This document shows, one piece after another, positions 35,239 through 46,900 of a stretch of 64,000 bases of DNA. The translations under genes and the position numbers were made by a program. The stretch's first letter is position 1, and every line of letters begins with the position of its first letter. The stretch spans positions 17,193,731-17,257,730 of the forward strand of contig NC_041008.1 in NCBI RefSeq assembly GCF_004193775.1, written 5' to 3'. The notes beneath the pieces were generated by a model. The model was given only the letters and a program-made list of their open reading frames with translations, was not told where the DNA came from and ran no database searches. Origin of the DNA: Glycine soja. Lineage: Eukaryota > Streptophyta > Magnoliopsida > Fabales > Fabaceae.

Positions 35239-37440
35239 GTTTGGCTGCTATAACAAATAAGTTTTGTTCTTAAGAAAACTGGATTACTTGAATGAGCAAA
35301 CTGATGATGATAAGAGTTCTCATGAGAAAATTGCCATCATGCTTCTCTCTGATTGTCACTTGCAAGATTGAATATATAGCATATTTTTAGCCCACACTGA
35401 GTTAGCTGTGTCAAATTAGTTAAGCCTGATTGTCATTCATGTCGGCAATTCTTTTGCGACAAACATCCTGTGACTTGGTAGCTTATAGTATATCTTTGTC
35501 TCTGAAATGCAAATTCAACTGTTTCCACAAATTGTATAATATTGTAATAATTATTTTAATTTTAAATTTTATATTAAAGGTATTATATATTTATCTATAT
35601 CAAATAATTAATATTAGTTTAATGACATTGAAGCTGTTGTTTAGAATTAAGAGGATGTATTTTTAAAAAAAAGAAAATTAGAGAGTAAAAGAAATAATAT
35701 TTAAGTCACTTTTCCGTTTTAATCTAGTCAAATTTTATGCAAAAGATAAATTGATAATTGTGTGAAAAGCTTTTATATCAAAGGATTAAAGTTTAATTTG
35801 TGTGCCCAGTGCAATTGAATTCCTCTGTGAAATCGTTTTTCCCGCCACACTTAAAGCCTTATAAAGGTATGCTGTACTGAGAGTGTGACTGACAACATTG
35901 GATAGTGTGAGACATAGAGACTATGAGTGATGATATTGGTCAGTGTGTTGTGCACAACAGGAAAAATTAAAAAAGCAACACAAACTTTGACCAATTAGTA
36001 AAAATACGCTCAAATGGTCTGTCTGAATGATTTTTCTGTTGTTACTTTTTAAGTTTTCCTTGTCTATTTAAAATAATATCCTATAACAGTTATATTAATA
36101 TTTAATTATAAATTTATTTCATAAAAATTATAAAAACAGTATCAGCAGAAGCCAAGTTCTTATAAACTTTAATGGTCTCTCTGTGTGTGAGAGAGATGGT
36201 TGACTTGACTACTTGAAAAAGTCTTTCTGTTCTGTTCTGTTCTGCTGGTTTGACCTTTATTCATTACATGATTTAGTCCAGAGGCATGTGCAGCAATCTT
36301 GTCGAAGACCGCTAAAGCTTCTCCAAAGGCATATACGATGCCAGTACTTTGACTCTTCCAATTCATAATATTTTTATGCTTAACTAATTTCTTTTTTAAA
36401 TTGAATATTACAGCCACTGAATTGTGCAAATTACAACTTGCAGATGGTGTTACAAATATTGTCAAAAATTGTACAGACTACACTACAGATTCCATTAGTA
36501 AAGGCATCATGCTGGTTAATCAAATCTGTCAGATTTGCATATAGCACAAAGAAAACAACACACTATGATAGTGACCTTCTCTTCATACTTAAAATCAATG
36601 AAATACCAATCCATAAATTATGTCATTCGTCCTATATTGATAAAAATCTCAAACATTAATTTATCTTTGTCAGAAACGAATTAATAGTACTTTATTGTCT
36701 AATATACTATCTTCCACAATCTTACACGTATGTTAAAGATACACAAAAGCTGAGAATTTTGAAGAAGGGCATAACTTAGACCTAAAATATGTATTTATGT
36801 TGGTATCCAATTAAAATCGTTATTTCATCTAAATAATCGTTGTCAATTATATCAATAAGAAAATTAAGGTTTTAAATTTCTGTCATAATGACAGTTTTAT
36901 CACATTTCTAGATATGGTGAAAAATTTCAATCAATTGGACACCCTAAAAATCTTATGTTACAGCTAAAACCTCAGTGTAGGAACATATTTTAGTAGTCTG
37001 TTTGGATATCCTAAAAATCATGGTGACTTCTTTAAAATCACGTTAAAGAAAATGGGATTTTTTCAGAGTAGGAACGGGTTGTTTCGTATTCACAGTAAAA
37101 CTTTAATTTAATTTCCCCTCCTCTCCTCACTGCCACCTCAAACGCACTATGAAAGATTGATGAAATCATTTGTCAATTTTGATTGAAAAACAACTTCAAG
37201 AGTTTTTTTAATCCATTTTTTGTCCTTTGAAGTAGCAGTGTTATGAAGTAGCTAGTCAGCTATAAGCAACACAGAACAATATAGAAAGAAAAAATAAATT
37301 GAACAGAAGGACCTAAATCAGACAATTTTAACAATCAAAGGAATTAGAACATTTTAAAAATTGGAAACCGCATTTTAAATAATTTAGAAACCAAATTGAT
37401 AATTAAGAAGAAGAAAAAAATCCTTGACCTCACATTAAGC
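35239..37440. other. Intergenic DNA, no gene seen
   Basis: It begins with the remains of accA-like intron 2. A 98-codon minus-strand frame at 36169-36465 has no recognisable family. A short TGTTC pentamer run lies near 36227-36243. The rest is AT-rich. Confidence 0.5.
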
Positions 37441-37543
37441 AAGTTGAGCTGCATTGCATCATTCATCACCACATTCAATTATTCATCATTTTACCCACAT
37501 TCCCAATTCCAAATCCAATAAAAGAAAATCATTAAAAAAAAAC

Positions 37544-38335
37544 TCAATACAAGTAAGGAATAACAGCCTTTCTCTCCTTTGGATAATCCTCCCCAAACTT
37601 CTCCAAATACCACCTACGGTTGGCCCGGGCCCTTGGACCCAAATTCGCAAAAGTGTAAACAAAAAAGCCCAGCCCGGCCCATGACCAAGTCATCACGGCC
37701 CAGCCGAGCCACTCGACAATCTCCCCAAAGTAATTCGGACACGCCACGAGCTCGAACAACCCACCGCGCGGCACCACGTAGCCCTTTCCCTCGCTCTTGA
37801 GCCGCAACAAAACCCTATCAGCCCATACATTAATCCCCATCCCCAATAAAAACACCAAAAGCCCACACAAAAACCGGAACCAGAAAAAGCCCGAGTCATC
37901 ATAGTGATTGTTGTAGTGAGAGACCGTTCGGGCCTGGAGGTAGGAATTGAGAACGTTGAAGGCGAATGCCATTAGGGCTACGCTGAGGGGGAAGCCCGGT
38001 GTGGTTTTCTTTGAAGGAGTGAGGAGGAGGTGGAGAGGGTAGAGGATGGTGCGGTTGAAGTAGTGGATTAGGAAGGGGGTGATGAGGACCTGGGCTTTGG
38101 GGTTGTGGGAGTGGAGGCCCAGTGGGAAGAGGAGGAGGGTGAGCCAGAGGGTTGGGCTTTCCATGAGGAGCCAGGCTAAGGGGGGAGGGAGGTTGGGCCC
38201 CCAGCCGGGCCTGTGGTGCTTGCCGTAGGGGGCCTGGAGGAAGGTGAGGGAGAGGAAGGTGGGGGGTGCGATTAGGAAGAGGGTAAGGAGGGAGCTGTGG
38301 AAGAGAGATGAGTCGGAGTAGTGTTCTGGGATCAT
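37544..38335 (-). CDS. DET2: Steroid 5-alpha-reductase DET2 (brassinosteroid synthesis)
   Basis: This ER membrane enzyme reduces the delta-4,5 double bond of campestenone-type precursors with NADPH, a step towards brassinolide. It is a single exon of 263 aa, very close to the family length. The C-terminal steroid-reductase domain is clear: GYVVPRGGLFELVACPNYFG (aa 185-204), EIVEWLGWA (205-213), FANLGPRARANRRWYLEKFG (229-248), and the terminal KAVIPYLY. Six or so hydrophobic segments are visible. The Glu at 205 in NYFGEIVEW probably corresponds to the Glu mutated in the Arabidopsis det2-1 allele (my alignment by eye). I chose the ATG at 38335 over an upstream start because the extra 47 codons look like untranslated leader. 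Coding DNA is far more GC-rich than its flanks. Confidence 0.95.
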   Translation of the reverse strand: MIPEHYSDSSLFHSSLLTLFLIAPPTFLSLTFLQAPYGKHHRPGWGPNLPPPLAWLLMESPTLWLTLLLFPLGLHSHNPKAQVLITPFLIHYFNRTILYPLHLLLTPSKKTTPGFPLSVALMAFAFNVLNSYLQARTVSHYNNHYDDSGFFWFRFLCGLLVFLLGMGINVWADRVLLRLKSEGKGYVVPRGGLFELVACPNYFGEIVEWLGWAVMTWSWAGLGFFVYTFANLGPRARANRRWYLEKFGEDYPKERKAVIPYLY

Positions 38336-39950
38336 TGTTGTTGTTGGGTTGGGAATAATGAGAGTGAAGAGTGATCGATTTGGACTTTGGAGTGACCAAA
38401 ACGAGAGAGAGGAAAAGTGGAAGTGGTAATGGACGAAAATATGTGAGGTTTGCTCACAACCAGGTCTCACCAGCATATATTAATTTATAATGATGGAAGT
38501 GAGAGAAAAATAACCTAAAGGGCTTCATTATTAATTTGATTTCTTAATTTTTAAAAGGTTTAATTTCATAGTTAAAGTCTTAAAAATAAAATTTGTTCTC
38601 TAAATTTTTAAAAGGTTTAACTTGGTTCTCAAATTCTTAAAAATAAATTAATTTGATTTTTAAATTTTTTAAAATTTAAAGACAAAATTAAATCATTTAA
38701 AATAATTTGATAATCAAATTGATTTATTTTAAAAAAGTTTTAGGATTAAATTAAATTTTTTAAAAAAATTTGGGGACCAAATACGAGTTACTTGTTTTAT
38801 GATATCTTTGTTTAATTTTTTTTTCATTGAAGCAGATTTATTTGAGTGTCATGTTGGATTATTTAAGATTAAGATTTGTTGTTGCTATAAGCAGTAATTA
38901 CTTGTTATTTTTTTTAAAAAAAATCTTGTTATTTTAAGGCTAGTCATTTAAGGTTGCTTAAAATTATAACATTAGAATAAAATGTGCATGGCTTGTTTAA
39001 TTATAATGTGACATTAAGGACAATTAACAAGAAAAAATAAACTCAAAAATGGGTTCCCTAAATTGCATTTATTAGATATAAAAATTTAGGGGACAAAAAA
39101 TGTTGACAAAAAAGAAATAATAGGAGATTAAAAGTTGATAAAAAAATTAGGAAACTAAAAATTTAATTAACCTAACAAAAATATATGTATTAGAGTTATA
39201 TTTAAAGTGATTAGGTATTAATATTAATATTATACATAATAATATAATAGTATGCCGTCTGAAAGAACATAGGTATAATTAGTGACAGATAAAAAAATTC
39301 CTTTAGTTGGGATTTTTACTAAAATATTTTCAGACAAGAAAAATATTACAAGTTTCTATAAAATTCATAATGTCATAATAAAAAATTATTTTTTATAAAT
39401 TATATTTTTTTAGGTATTTTTAAAATGTTTTATGACTTTTTATTGTAATATATAATAAAATATTATAAAGATAAAGTGATAAAATTAATATCAACTTGAT
39501 TCTCTTATAAATTTGTACATTCATTTTAAAAATTGTTTTGCATAATAATTTTTTATGGAAAAAACTATTAAATATATTCATGTAGAAAAAAAATTCTGGT
39601 GGGACAATTACCTGTAAAGTCTAGAACATGGATCCGCCTCTGTGGATAATATGGTAAATTACAGTAATATATTAATATGCTAATTTCTTTTATGCTGAAT
39701 TAGAGATTACAATATATCTTAAGCCATTAGATTAAATGATTAATGTAGCTTATGGTAAATAATGATAACTGAACTAAAAAAAAGTTATATAAAATATTGT
39801 TATTAAATAAATTGTTGGCTTGTAACATCCAAATCTTATATCATCATGTGAATCGAGTTGTATTAATTAACGTACTATAATAACTTTTTTTATACTACTA
39901 TATAATATGAAATTTGCTTTCTAACTGACAAATTTCGAATTGCTTTTTAG
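38336..39950. other. DET2 upstream region and AT-rich intergenic DNA
   Basis: 38336-38510 is probably the DET2 leader and core promoter (minus strand). At 38525-38790 a set of 'taatttggttctcaaattttt'-like blocks occurs in both orientations, which suggests an old MITE. Similar words recur at 39037-39180. No gene is seen. Confidence 0.45.
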
Positions 39951-40463
39951 TTTATATTTCTTCGTCCACTGTTGGCTTCGTCTGTCACTCTCTTTCTCCC
40001 AGCGGCAACAAACAAAACAAAGCTAACTCCTTACTTCTTTCACTAATCCAATGAACGAACAAACACCTCTCTCTCTAGGGTTTGGAGTTTCGACACCATG
40101 ACGAGGGAGAAGCGTTTTGCGCCATAATTCTTGTAGGGTTTTTTGCTCTTCCTTCATGCCAATTCCATTCACTGCGTAACAGAGAGAGTTCCGTTCACTC
40201 ATTGTGATCGAACCAGATTCGGTTTTCACCCTCGCACGAAGTAGGGATTGTTGTTTCGTGCGCGGAATTTGGTTCTGCGAAGGGAATTCGTTGTTTATTT
40301 CGTTTGCTTGCTGAGGTGCGTTGCGTTTGCTACTCTTCCACGCTCTTGTTTAATTTTGCGAGTTCTTGTGCTTCGGTTGAGAATGTTGAGTTGAATTTCG
40401 CCAGCTTTGAGTTGAAACTGTGCTGCTTCTCAGAGTAGGGAGGATATGACAGAGTGAGAATGA

Positions 40464-40497
<34 letters not shown>

Positions 40498-40500
40498 AGC
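40464..40500 (+). repeat. Compound (TG)n(AG)n microsatellite
   Basis: About nine GT units run directly into about seven GA units. Confidence 0.9.
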
Positions 40501-40607
40501 AGAGTATTTATTTATTTATTTTTTTAAAGATTGGGTTTTGGTTAACTGAGTTGGAGTATTTTTTTTTTCGCGCTGTGTTAGGAGAATTAGATAATTATGA
40601 TGTTTGA

Positions 40608-40767
40608 CAAGGTTTTTGAAAATAGTCCGCAACCGTGATTTTGGCTGCAACTTGAAGGATTTTGGAGTGACTGTGGCCAAAATTGTGGTTGTGTTTGCCG
40701 CATTTGTCTGCAATTTCTTTTAACATCGAGTATCATGATGAAACTGTGACCACAATTTAAAACCGTG
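40608..40767. mobile_element. hAT-like MITE, copy B (capping-enzyme leader intron)
   Basis: It begins CAAGGTTTTTG and ends AAAACCGTG, and is flanked by ATGTTTGA at 40600-40607 and 40768-40775 (exact 8 bp). It aligns with copy A at 21532-21695 over its whole length. It is non-coding. Confidence 0.8.
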
Positions 40768-40962
40768 ATGTTTGAACAGTAAGCTAGTAGAAATTGCCTT
40801 TCATTTGTTTGTAAGAAATCTTGTTGAGGCATGCTGGCTTAATACTAGGGTTGCTGTTTTAATGGTGGTACAGGTAGGAGGATTATAGGCACTACCGTAT
40901 GTAGATAGTTACGTGTTATTTGAATTGTACTCTGGTGGGCGAATGTTGCTTGGAGCTGCATA

Positions 40963-43900
40963 ATGATAGTTGCTGTGGATTTGAATGCCTCACCTGTGCC
41001 AGAGGACGATGAAGATGATTTTGGCCGCCAGGTTGAAGAGTACCGTACACCAGAAGAGCGTGTGGAATCTGCAGTTGATATTGCTCACCAGGTATCCTCT
41101 CCTTTATTTTTATGCATCTTCTTTGACTTGATTATGTCATCGTGGTCTAAGTTGGCTTTGATTCATGGTGTCGTTGACTGCTGTGATGATAGTTTCTCAT
41201 TTATTGCTATAGTTCATATAACGTTACTTCCATATAGGATTTTTATTGGGTTTCGTTGAGACTTGAGACCTTTAATTTCAATTTGACATGTCATTTTAAT
41301 GTTAAATTGACTTGATTATAGTATTCGGTTATATGAATTATGAAGAATTATATTTTTTATGCAAAGCTGGATACTAAATTTTAATATTGGGGATGCTGGA
41401 TAGAAATTGTAAAATTGGATGCTACCCATCCCTTGTCATGAAACAAGAATACAAAGATCAATTTATATAATTTATAATTTTTGTAAAGAGCTGTTGGAAA
41501 CTTGGAAGGAATGAAATCATATATCTTGAAATCATAATAGTCAATAGTGTGCCATAGCGGGATAATGGAGTGGAGCAGCCATGGAATTCAAATAGTGGAG
41601 TGGTTTTTTCAATAGCAGCCAAAATAGCCACTTATCGCATGATATAGCAACACTACCATGACAGAGGCTTCAAAAACCCATTTTTACCCCTGGAACATAA
41701 TTTTTTTTGGTAAAATATTCTACGAAAGCTACTTCTGTTTTGACTCCTATTACATTTCTTCACACTTTCAAGGACTATTTTTTATGCTATATTCCACTGT
41801 TGTTAAATAGCTTCTGTAGGAGTACTAGTTGCAGAATTGCTCATATCCATGATTGCAACTCCATCCACTTTTGTGGTCGCCATGCATGTTTTGGTTTTCT
41901 GCCATTTTCCATGAACTGCAATTGTTAGGTTCTTTTTCTATTAATTTTACCATCATCCTTCATTTTATGACTTGATTACTTTGACCTTATTGCTCCTAGG
42001 CTGATGGTGACTGTGTGTAAATTGTGACCTATTATTTTTCATGAATTTCCTTAATTTTTGTTTTTCGGGTATTTATGTGTAGGATAAGTTATTTAGTTTG
42101 TATTATAATATTTAAAATAGTGGTCATTCTGCTTCCTGCTAGTGTTTTCAAAGTTAGCTGCTATGAGTTGCTATCTGAGATTGATAACTATGCCCACAAT
42201 GAAAATCAACTAAGCTGATTCTATAGACGCATTAGTAGATGTTTATAGTTATTAGATTCTTATGATTTGATATGATTCCAACGACCTATTGATAGAAAAC
42301 ATTAAAATAAAGAGAAAAATTTACAATCCTGGAATTGGGTCTTTGGTACCTTAATTTGTAATCAGAACTGGTTGGAGTCTTTGACAAGATTTATTTTTAG
42401 CCTTACAATCATATCTATGCCACATTTTCCTCAGATTTTATGGGTTCCAGAAGTAATCAAATGTAGTTTACGTTTTAAAGTCTCGCCTTTAACACAATTA
42501 CTGAGTTCCTGCTTCTTTTTAGGAATGTGAAGAAAGAAAAAGAAAGTTGAAAAGAGAACATTCAGATGACAAACCTGTGCAAGTATCACAATCACCTGGA
42601 CATGATCAGTTATTTCATACTAAGATTCTTAAATCATATGATAGAAGTAAGCTTCCTCCCGGTAAGGATTTTTTTCTGTGGTCAACTCGCACTTTTGCCA
42701 GTTGTAATTAATAATGGCATTTCATTCATATTTTATTTTAACAATATTTTCAAATAATGCTATTGTTTGCTGAATTGGGAAATTCAGATAGCTCTTAGTA
42801 CTATTCCATTTCTATACTTATGTTGGACTATTCTGTAGGATATTTTATTGCATGTCACATGTTTTTTTTGCTTAATTTAGTCTAAAATTTGTTTCAGGGT
42901 AAATAAAATTTAGCATGCTATTTTGTTAAAGTTACAAGCAGCCTGTGTTCTTATGGTACTGAGTGGAGGTTCTGTGATACAACAAAATGGCTAATGCATT
43001 ATATTAGAGCATGTTCTATTTATGAAATGCTGTTGGATTGCTATTTTTTCTTCAATCATTTGATATATTCACAATATACTTTGGGATAGATTAAGATGGC
43101 TGTAAAGGAAAGTATTATCATTTTATTATTTACTTGCAGGTTGGTTGGATTGCCCTTCATTTGGCCAGGAAATTTATTGCATGATACCATCCAAGGTTCC
43201 ACTTGGTGAATCATTCAATGATGACATCATTCCTGGTAAAAGATACTCATTTAAACAAGTGATACATCAACAGAGAGTTTTAGGGAGAAAGGTAACTAGA
43301 CTTTATTCAAAAGTTTAATGTTTCATAATACTTTAATAGTTTAATCTGTTTCCTCTTCCTTTTTATTTAATTTTAAGTGCAAGAGTGATCTAAATGAAAG
43401 GGATTTCTAGATTCTTAGAAAACAAGATAAAAGAGAATTATACAATCTAGTTTTTTTTTTAATTACTATCTTTGCTAATCCTCTTCAGCAGCATAGTATA
43501 TATTGTATCATTGTTTGTTTTTCCTTTTTGTACAGTTTATTACTCTATTGTGTTGCCTTGCAGCTTGATCTGGTAATTGATTTGACGAATACTTCTCGAT
43601 ACTATTCAGTAGCAGATTTAAAGAAAGAGGGTATCAAGTATGTTAAGGTTTGTAGTGCACCTTTGCTCACCAACTAATTCTTCTAATTATGTCTTTAAAA
43701 CTGTCACTCCTCTTTCTTGTCCTTACATTTGAAGATCATTGTTGTGATTTAGATTCAATGCAAGGGCCGTGATTCTGTACCTGATAATTTATCTGTTAAT
43801 CATTTTGTCTATGAGGTTTGTTTCTTTCTTAATCATATTGTTGTAATCTTCCTGAGTTATTTTTAAGAATGTGGCATCTATTTCTTTTTCTCGGGTAGGC

Positions 43901-46900
43901 TAGCTTGTTACTCTTTACATGATTAAGCACTTACATTACCTCATAAACATGCTGCAGAAGTGAATATTTCTGATACCTTCGAAACTATGTGATGTATTGA
44001 TTTCATATTTTCTTTTACAACTTTTTTAACATTTTCTGTAGAATATTATATGCTTGCAAATTTCATTGTTATACCATCTGCTCTTTTTTCCCCTTCTAAA
44101 TATTGTTTGTTTTTATTATCTAATTGATAATTATTTGATTTTATATCTTAATTTTATACTCCCTCTGGTCCTTTTTATAAGACCCAATTAACTAATTTAG
44201 CAAGATTAAGAAAATTAGTTAGTTTAGTTAGTATTATTATTGTTATACCATCTGCACCTTTTTTATTCCTTCTAAAATATCATTCTTTTTTATTATCTGA
44301 TTCTAATAAATAATTAAGAAAATTAGTTAGTTTTGTTAGTAGTATTAATTTTGTCTTAAATTATATATTTTTTTCCCAAAATTATCCCTAATATTAATGA
44401 GGCATACTTTTATTCTTCTTTTTATATAAATATTATTATTAGTTTTAATTCCTTTAATATCTTTCACCACTAATATATTTATTACTTTAATTTTTATTGG
44501 CTATGCATGTGAATAGTCATAGTAAGGTTCCCAAAATGCTCTTTATACAAGACAAAGCTAAACTTCCAAAGAACCCAAGGCATTAATGTATTTCATTTAC
44601 TATTTATTGAACTCAAGAAAATGAATCATAATTAAGGGTAGTTTGTGAAAAAATAATTAATGCATATGACATTATGGATTGGGTCATATAAAAAGAACCA
44701 AGCATCACTTCTAATTTGGGCCTTATGATAAGGACTGGAGGGAGAATATCTTATTAAAGGTTAACATCATTTTATATTTTTATCCTCACATGTGATGTGA
44801 TTTTTGGCTGCTTATCTGATATGTATTTTGAAATTAAAAAAAAAAAAAAATCACGAATGCTTTGTCCTTTTTGGAGAGGAGAAATAGATGTTTTATATTA
44901 GAGCTACATCATTTTATTCACAAGTTTTTAACTATTTTCAACTCCAGGTTATGCAATTTCTATTACGTCAAAAACACTCGAGGAAGCATATACTTGTTCA
45001 TTGTACACATGGTCATAATCGTACAGGATACATGATCATCCATTATCTGATGCGCTCAATGTCAATGTCTGTTACTCAGGTCAGTGTTGGAGTTACCATA
45101 TGATTTAATATCTCTGTTAAAGATGTGATTTAAGTCAAGTATTTATACTTTTGATTTGATTATTCTGCAGGCAATAAAAATATTTTCTGATGCACGCCCT
45201 CCGGGAATCTATAAACCTGAGTACATTGATGCATTGTATGCATTTTATCATGAAAAAAAGCCTGAAATGATAGTTTGTCCTCCTACCCCCGAGTGGAAGA
45301 GAACTCCTGAACTTGTTGATCTAAATGGTGAAGCAATGCCAGATGATGATGATGATGGAGTACCAGGCTCTCCTTTGCATGTATGGGTAATATTGAAAGT
45401 GAATTCTAATATTTTGGCATTTATTGATATCTCATACTATATGAATAGGTTGTTGAACTTCTGTTGTGTTTTCATGTTAGTCTTGTTTCCTATTTCTTAC
45501 TAATTCTCCTAATAAGGAAAGGATTCTTCTTGAGAAGCTAATTTAGAAATGCGAAACTCCTTTCAGATCTAGTCCTTTTCCTCGTTAAGTGGTTAGCAAT
45601 TCTCTAGTTTTGATTCAAATTGGGTGGAGCTTGGGATTTATCCTGGGGGCAACCAAAGAAAGGAAAAAAGTTGTTTCAGGGACCAACTTGAAGGTTTTCT
45701 TTTGAAAAAAAAATGTAAAAGTATAACTTTCAAAAGGTTTTTTTTTTTGTGTGGGGGGTATTCACTGCACTACAGTGGTCTGATGTTGTAGAGTGGTTAA
45801 GTTCCTTTGAAATATGTTATCTGATGTGTTGGATGCCTATTGGTTGTCCCCTTCACTTTGAGCAGATTCTGTTGGTTTGTTTTGAAGATTTTGGAAGAAT
45901 CAAGGGCTAACATTTGGTGGCAGTGCTTGTTTGCGTTGTTCTTTGATGTACTTGATTTGACTAGAACGAAATTGAGCTTCTACCCTAGTTTGTATTTGCA
46001 GCATCTCATTGTAGATGGTTTCTTCCCGTTCCATTGCAGAGAGATTGGACTACCTTGTTACATTCTTGACTTCTATACTGTTCTCCATGTCCTCTTCTTT
46101 GTTTTGGGGATTATCTTAACCTCCTCTTATTTGTACTTCCTTCTTTTTCTGTCTAGTAAATTCCTTTTAGATAAAAATGGGCGGTGGAAAAATTATGTGA
46201 TTTTCGAATAAGTCATTCACCCCTGTTTTTCCACCATTTTATCTTTTCCTTGTCCATTTTCACTCCTATCAAATGCACTATAATCATTGAAGTTTCATAC
46301 GTCATAGAAGGCAATGCTACATATTTTCTTGATGTCTGTCAATAAGACTTCTAACGTGAAGCTTTTTTTTTTTTCATTTGGTCTGTCGGTGATACCATCA
46401 ATTCTTGAACCAAGTGTTTAACTAGTTTTTCTACATTAGATGATTTTTTCTGAAGCTAATTAAATATTGATATCTTTCCTATTTTCCTAGGAGAATCATG
46501 TGACTGACACTATAATGAGAAATGATGATGTTTTGGGAGATGAGATACCTAATGATCAGCAAGATGCATTTCGTCAGTTCTGCTTTCGAACACTCAAACT
46601 AGGTGTTGGGGTAAGATCATGACACGGGTTGTAAGATCATGCTAAAATGCAAAATTACACTTAAACATGCATGCATACATATTTATGTGTGTCTGTATAT
46701 AAACTTGAATTTGTGCATAAGATTGTGTCAAGTACAACTCCTAATATAAAAGATAACAAACTAAAACAGCAAGTGAATATGGACCAAGTCACACAACAGC
46801 TTGAAGCCATTTTTCAGACAGCAAATCAATCAACCCTTTGTTCTGTAAATTTTCTCTTTTTCTCTAGGTTTAACATTATAAAGTTTTCCTTGTTCATGAA

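Larger units (their letters stand above)
39951..40962 (+). promoter_or_regulatory. Promoter and 5' leader with intron of the capping-enzyme gene
   Basis: The DNA becomes less AT-rich after 39950. A leader exon probably ends at 40315 (CTGAG|GTGCGT), and a second leader exon starts at 40874 after GGTACAG. The resulting 558-bp 5'-leader intron holds a compound (TG)n(AG)n microsatellite and a hAT-like MITE. The transcription start cannot be fixed from sequence. Confidence 0.5.

Noticed and set aside
36169..36465. 98-codon minus-strand frame with a STGIVYAFGEALAVFDKIAAH-like segment
   Set aside because: The middle part looks protein-like, but I recognise no family, the frame begins and ends in low-complexity sequence, and no promoter or splice context supports it.
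37899..38399. 166-codon Pro/Leu-rich minus-strand frame
   Set aside because: It is an alternative phase over the GC-rich DET2 exon. The overlapping DET2 frame has clear domain conservation.
45585..45650. tRNA- or SINE-like words (TAAGTGGTTAGCAATTC, TTTGATTCAAATTG)
   Set aside because: Box-like words are present, but there is no foldable tRNA body, no tail and no flanking duplication.
45840..46211. 123-codon open frame on the plus strand
   Set aside because: It lies wholly inside intron 7 of the capping-enzyme gene, is rich in Phe/Leu/Ser from T-rich DNA, and starts at a non-ATG codon.
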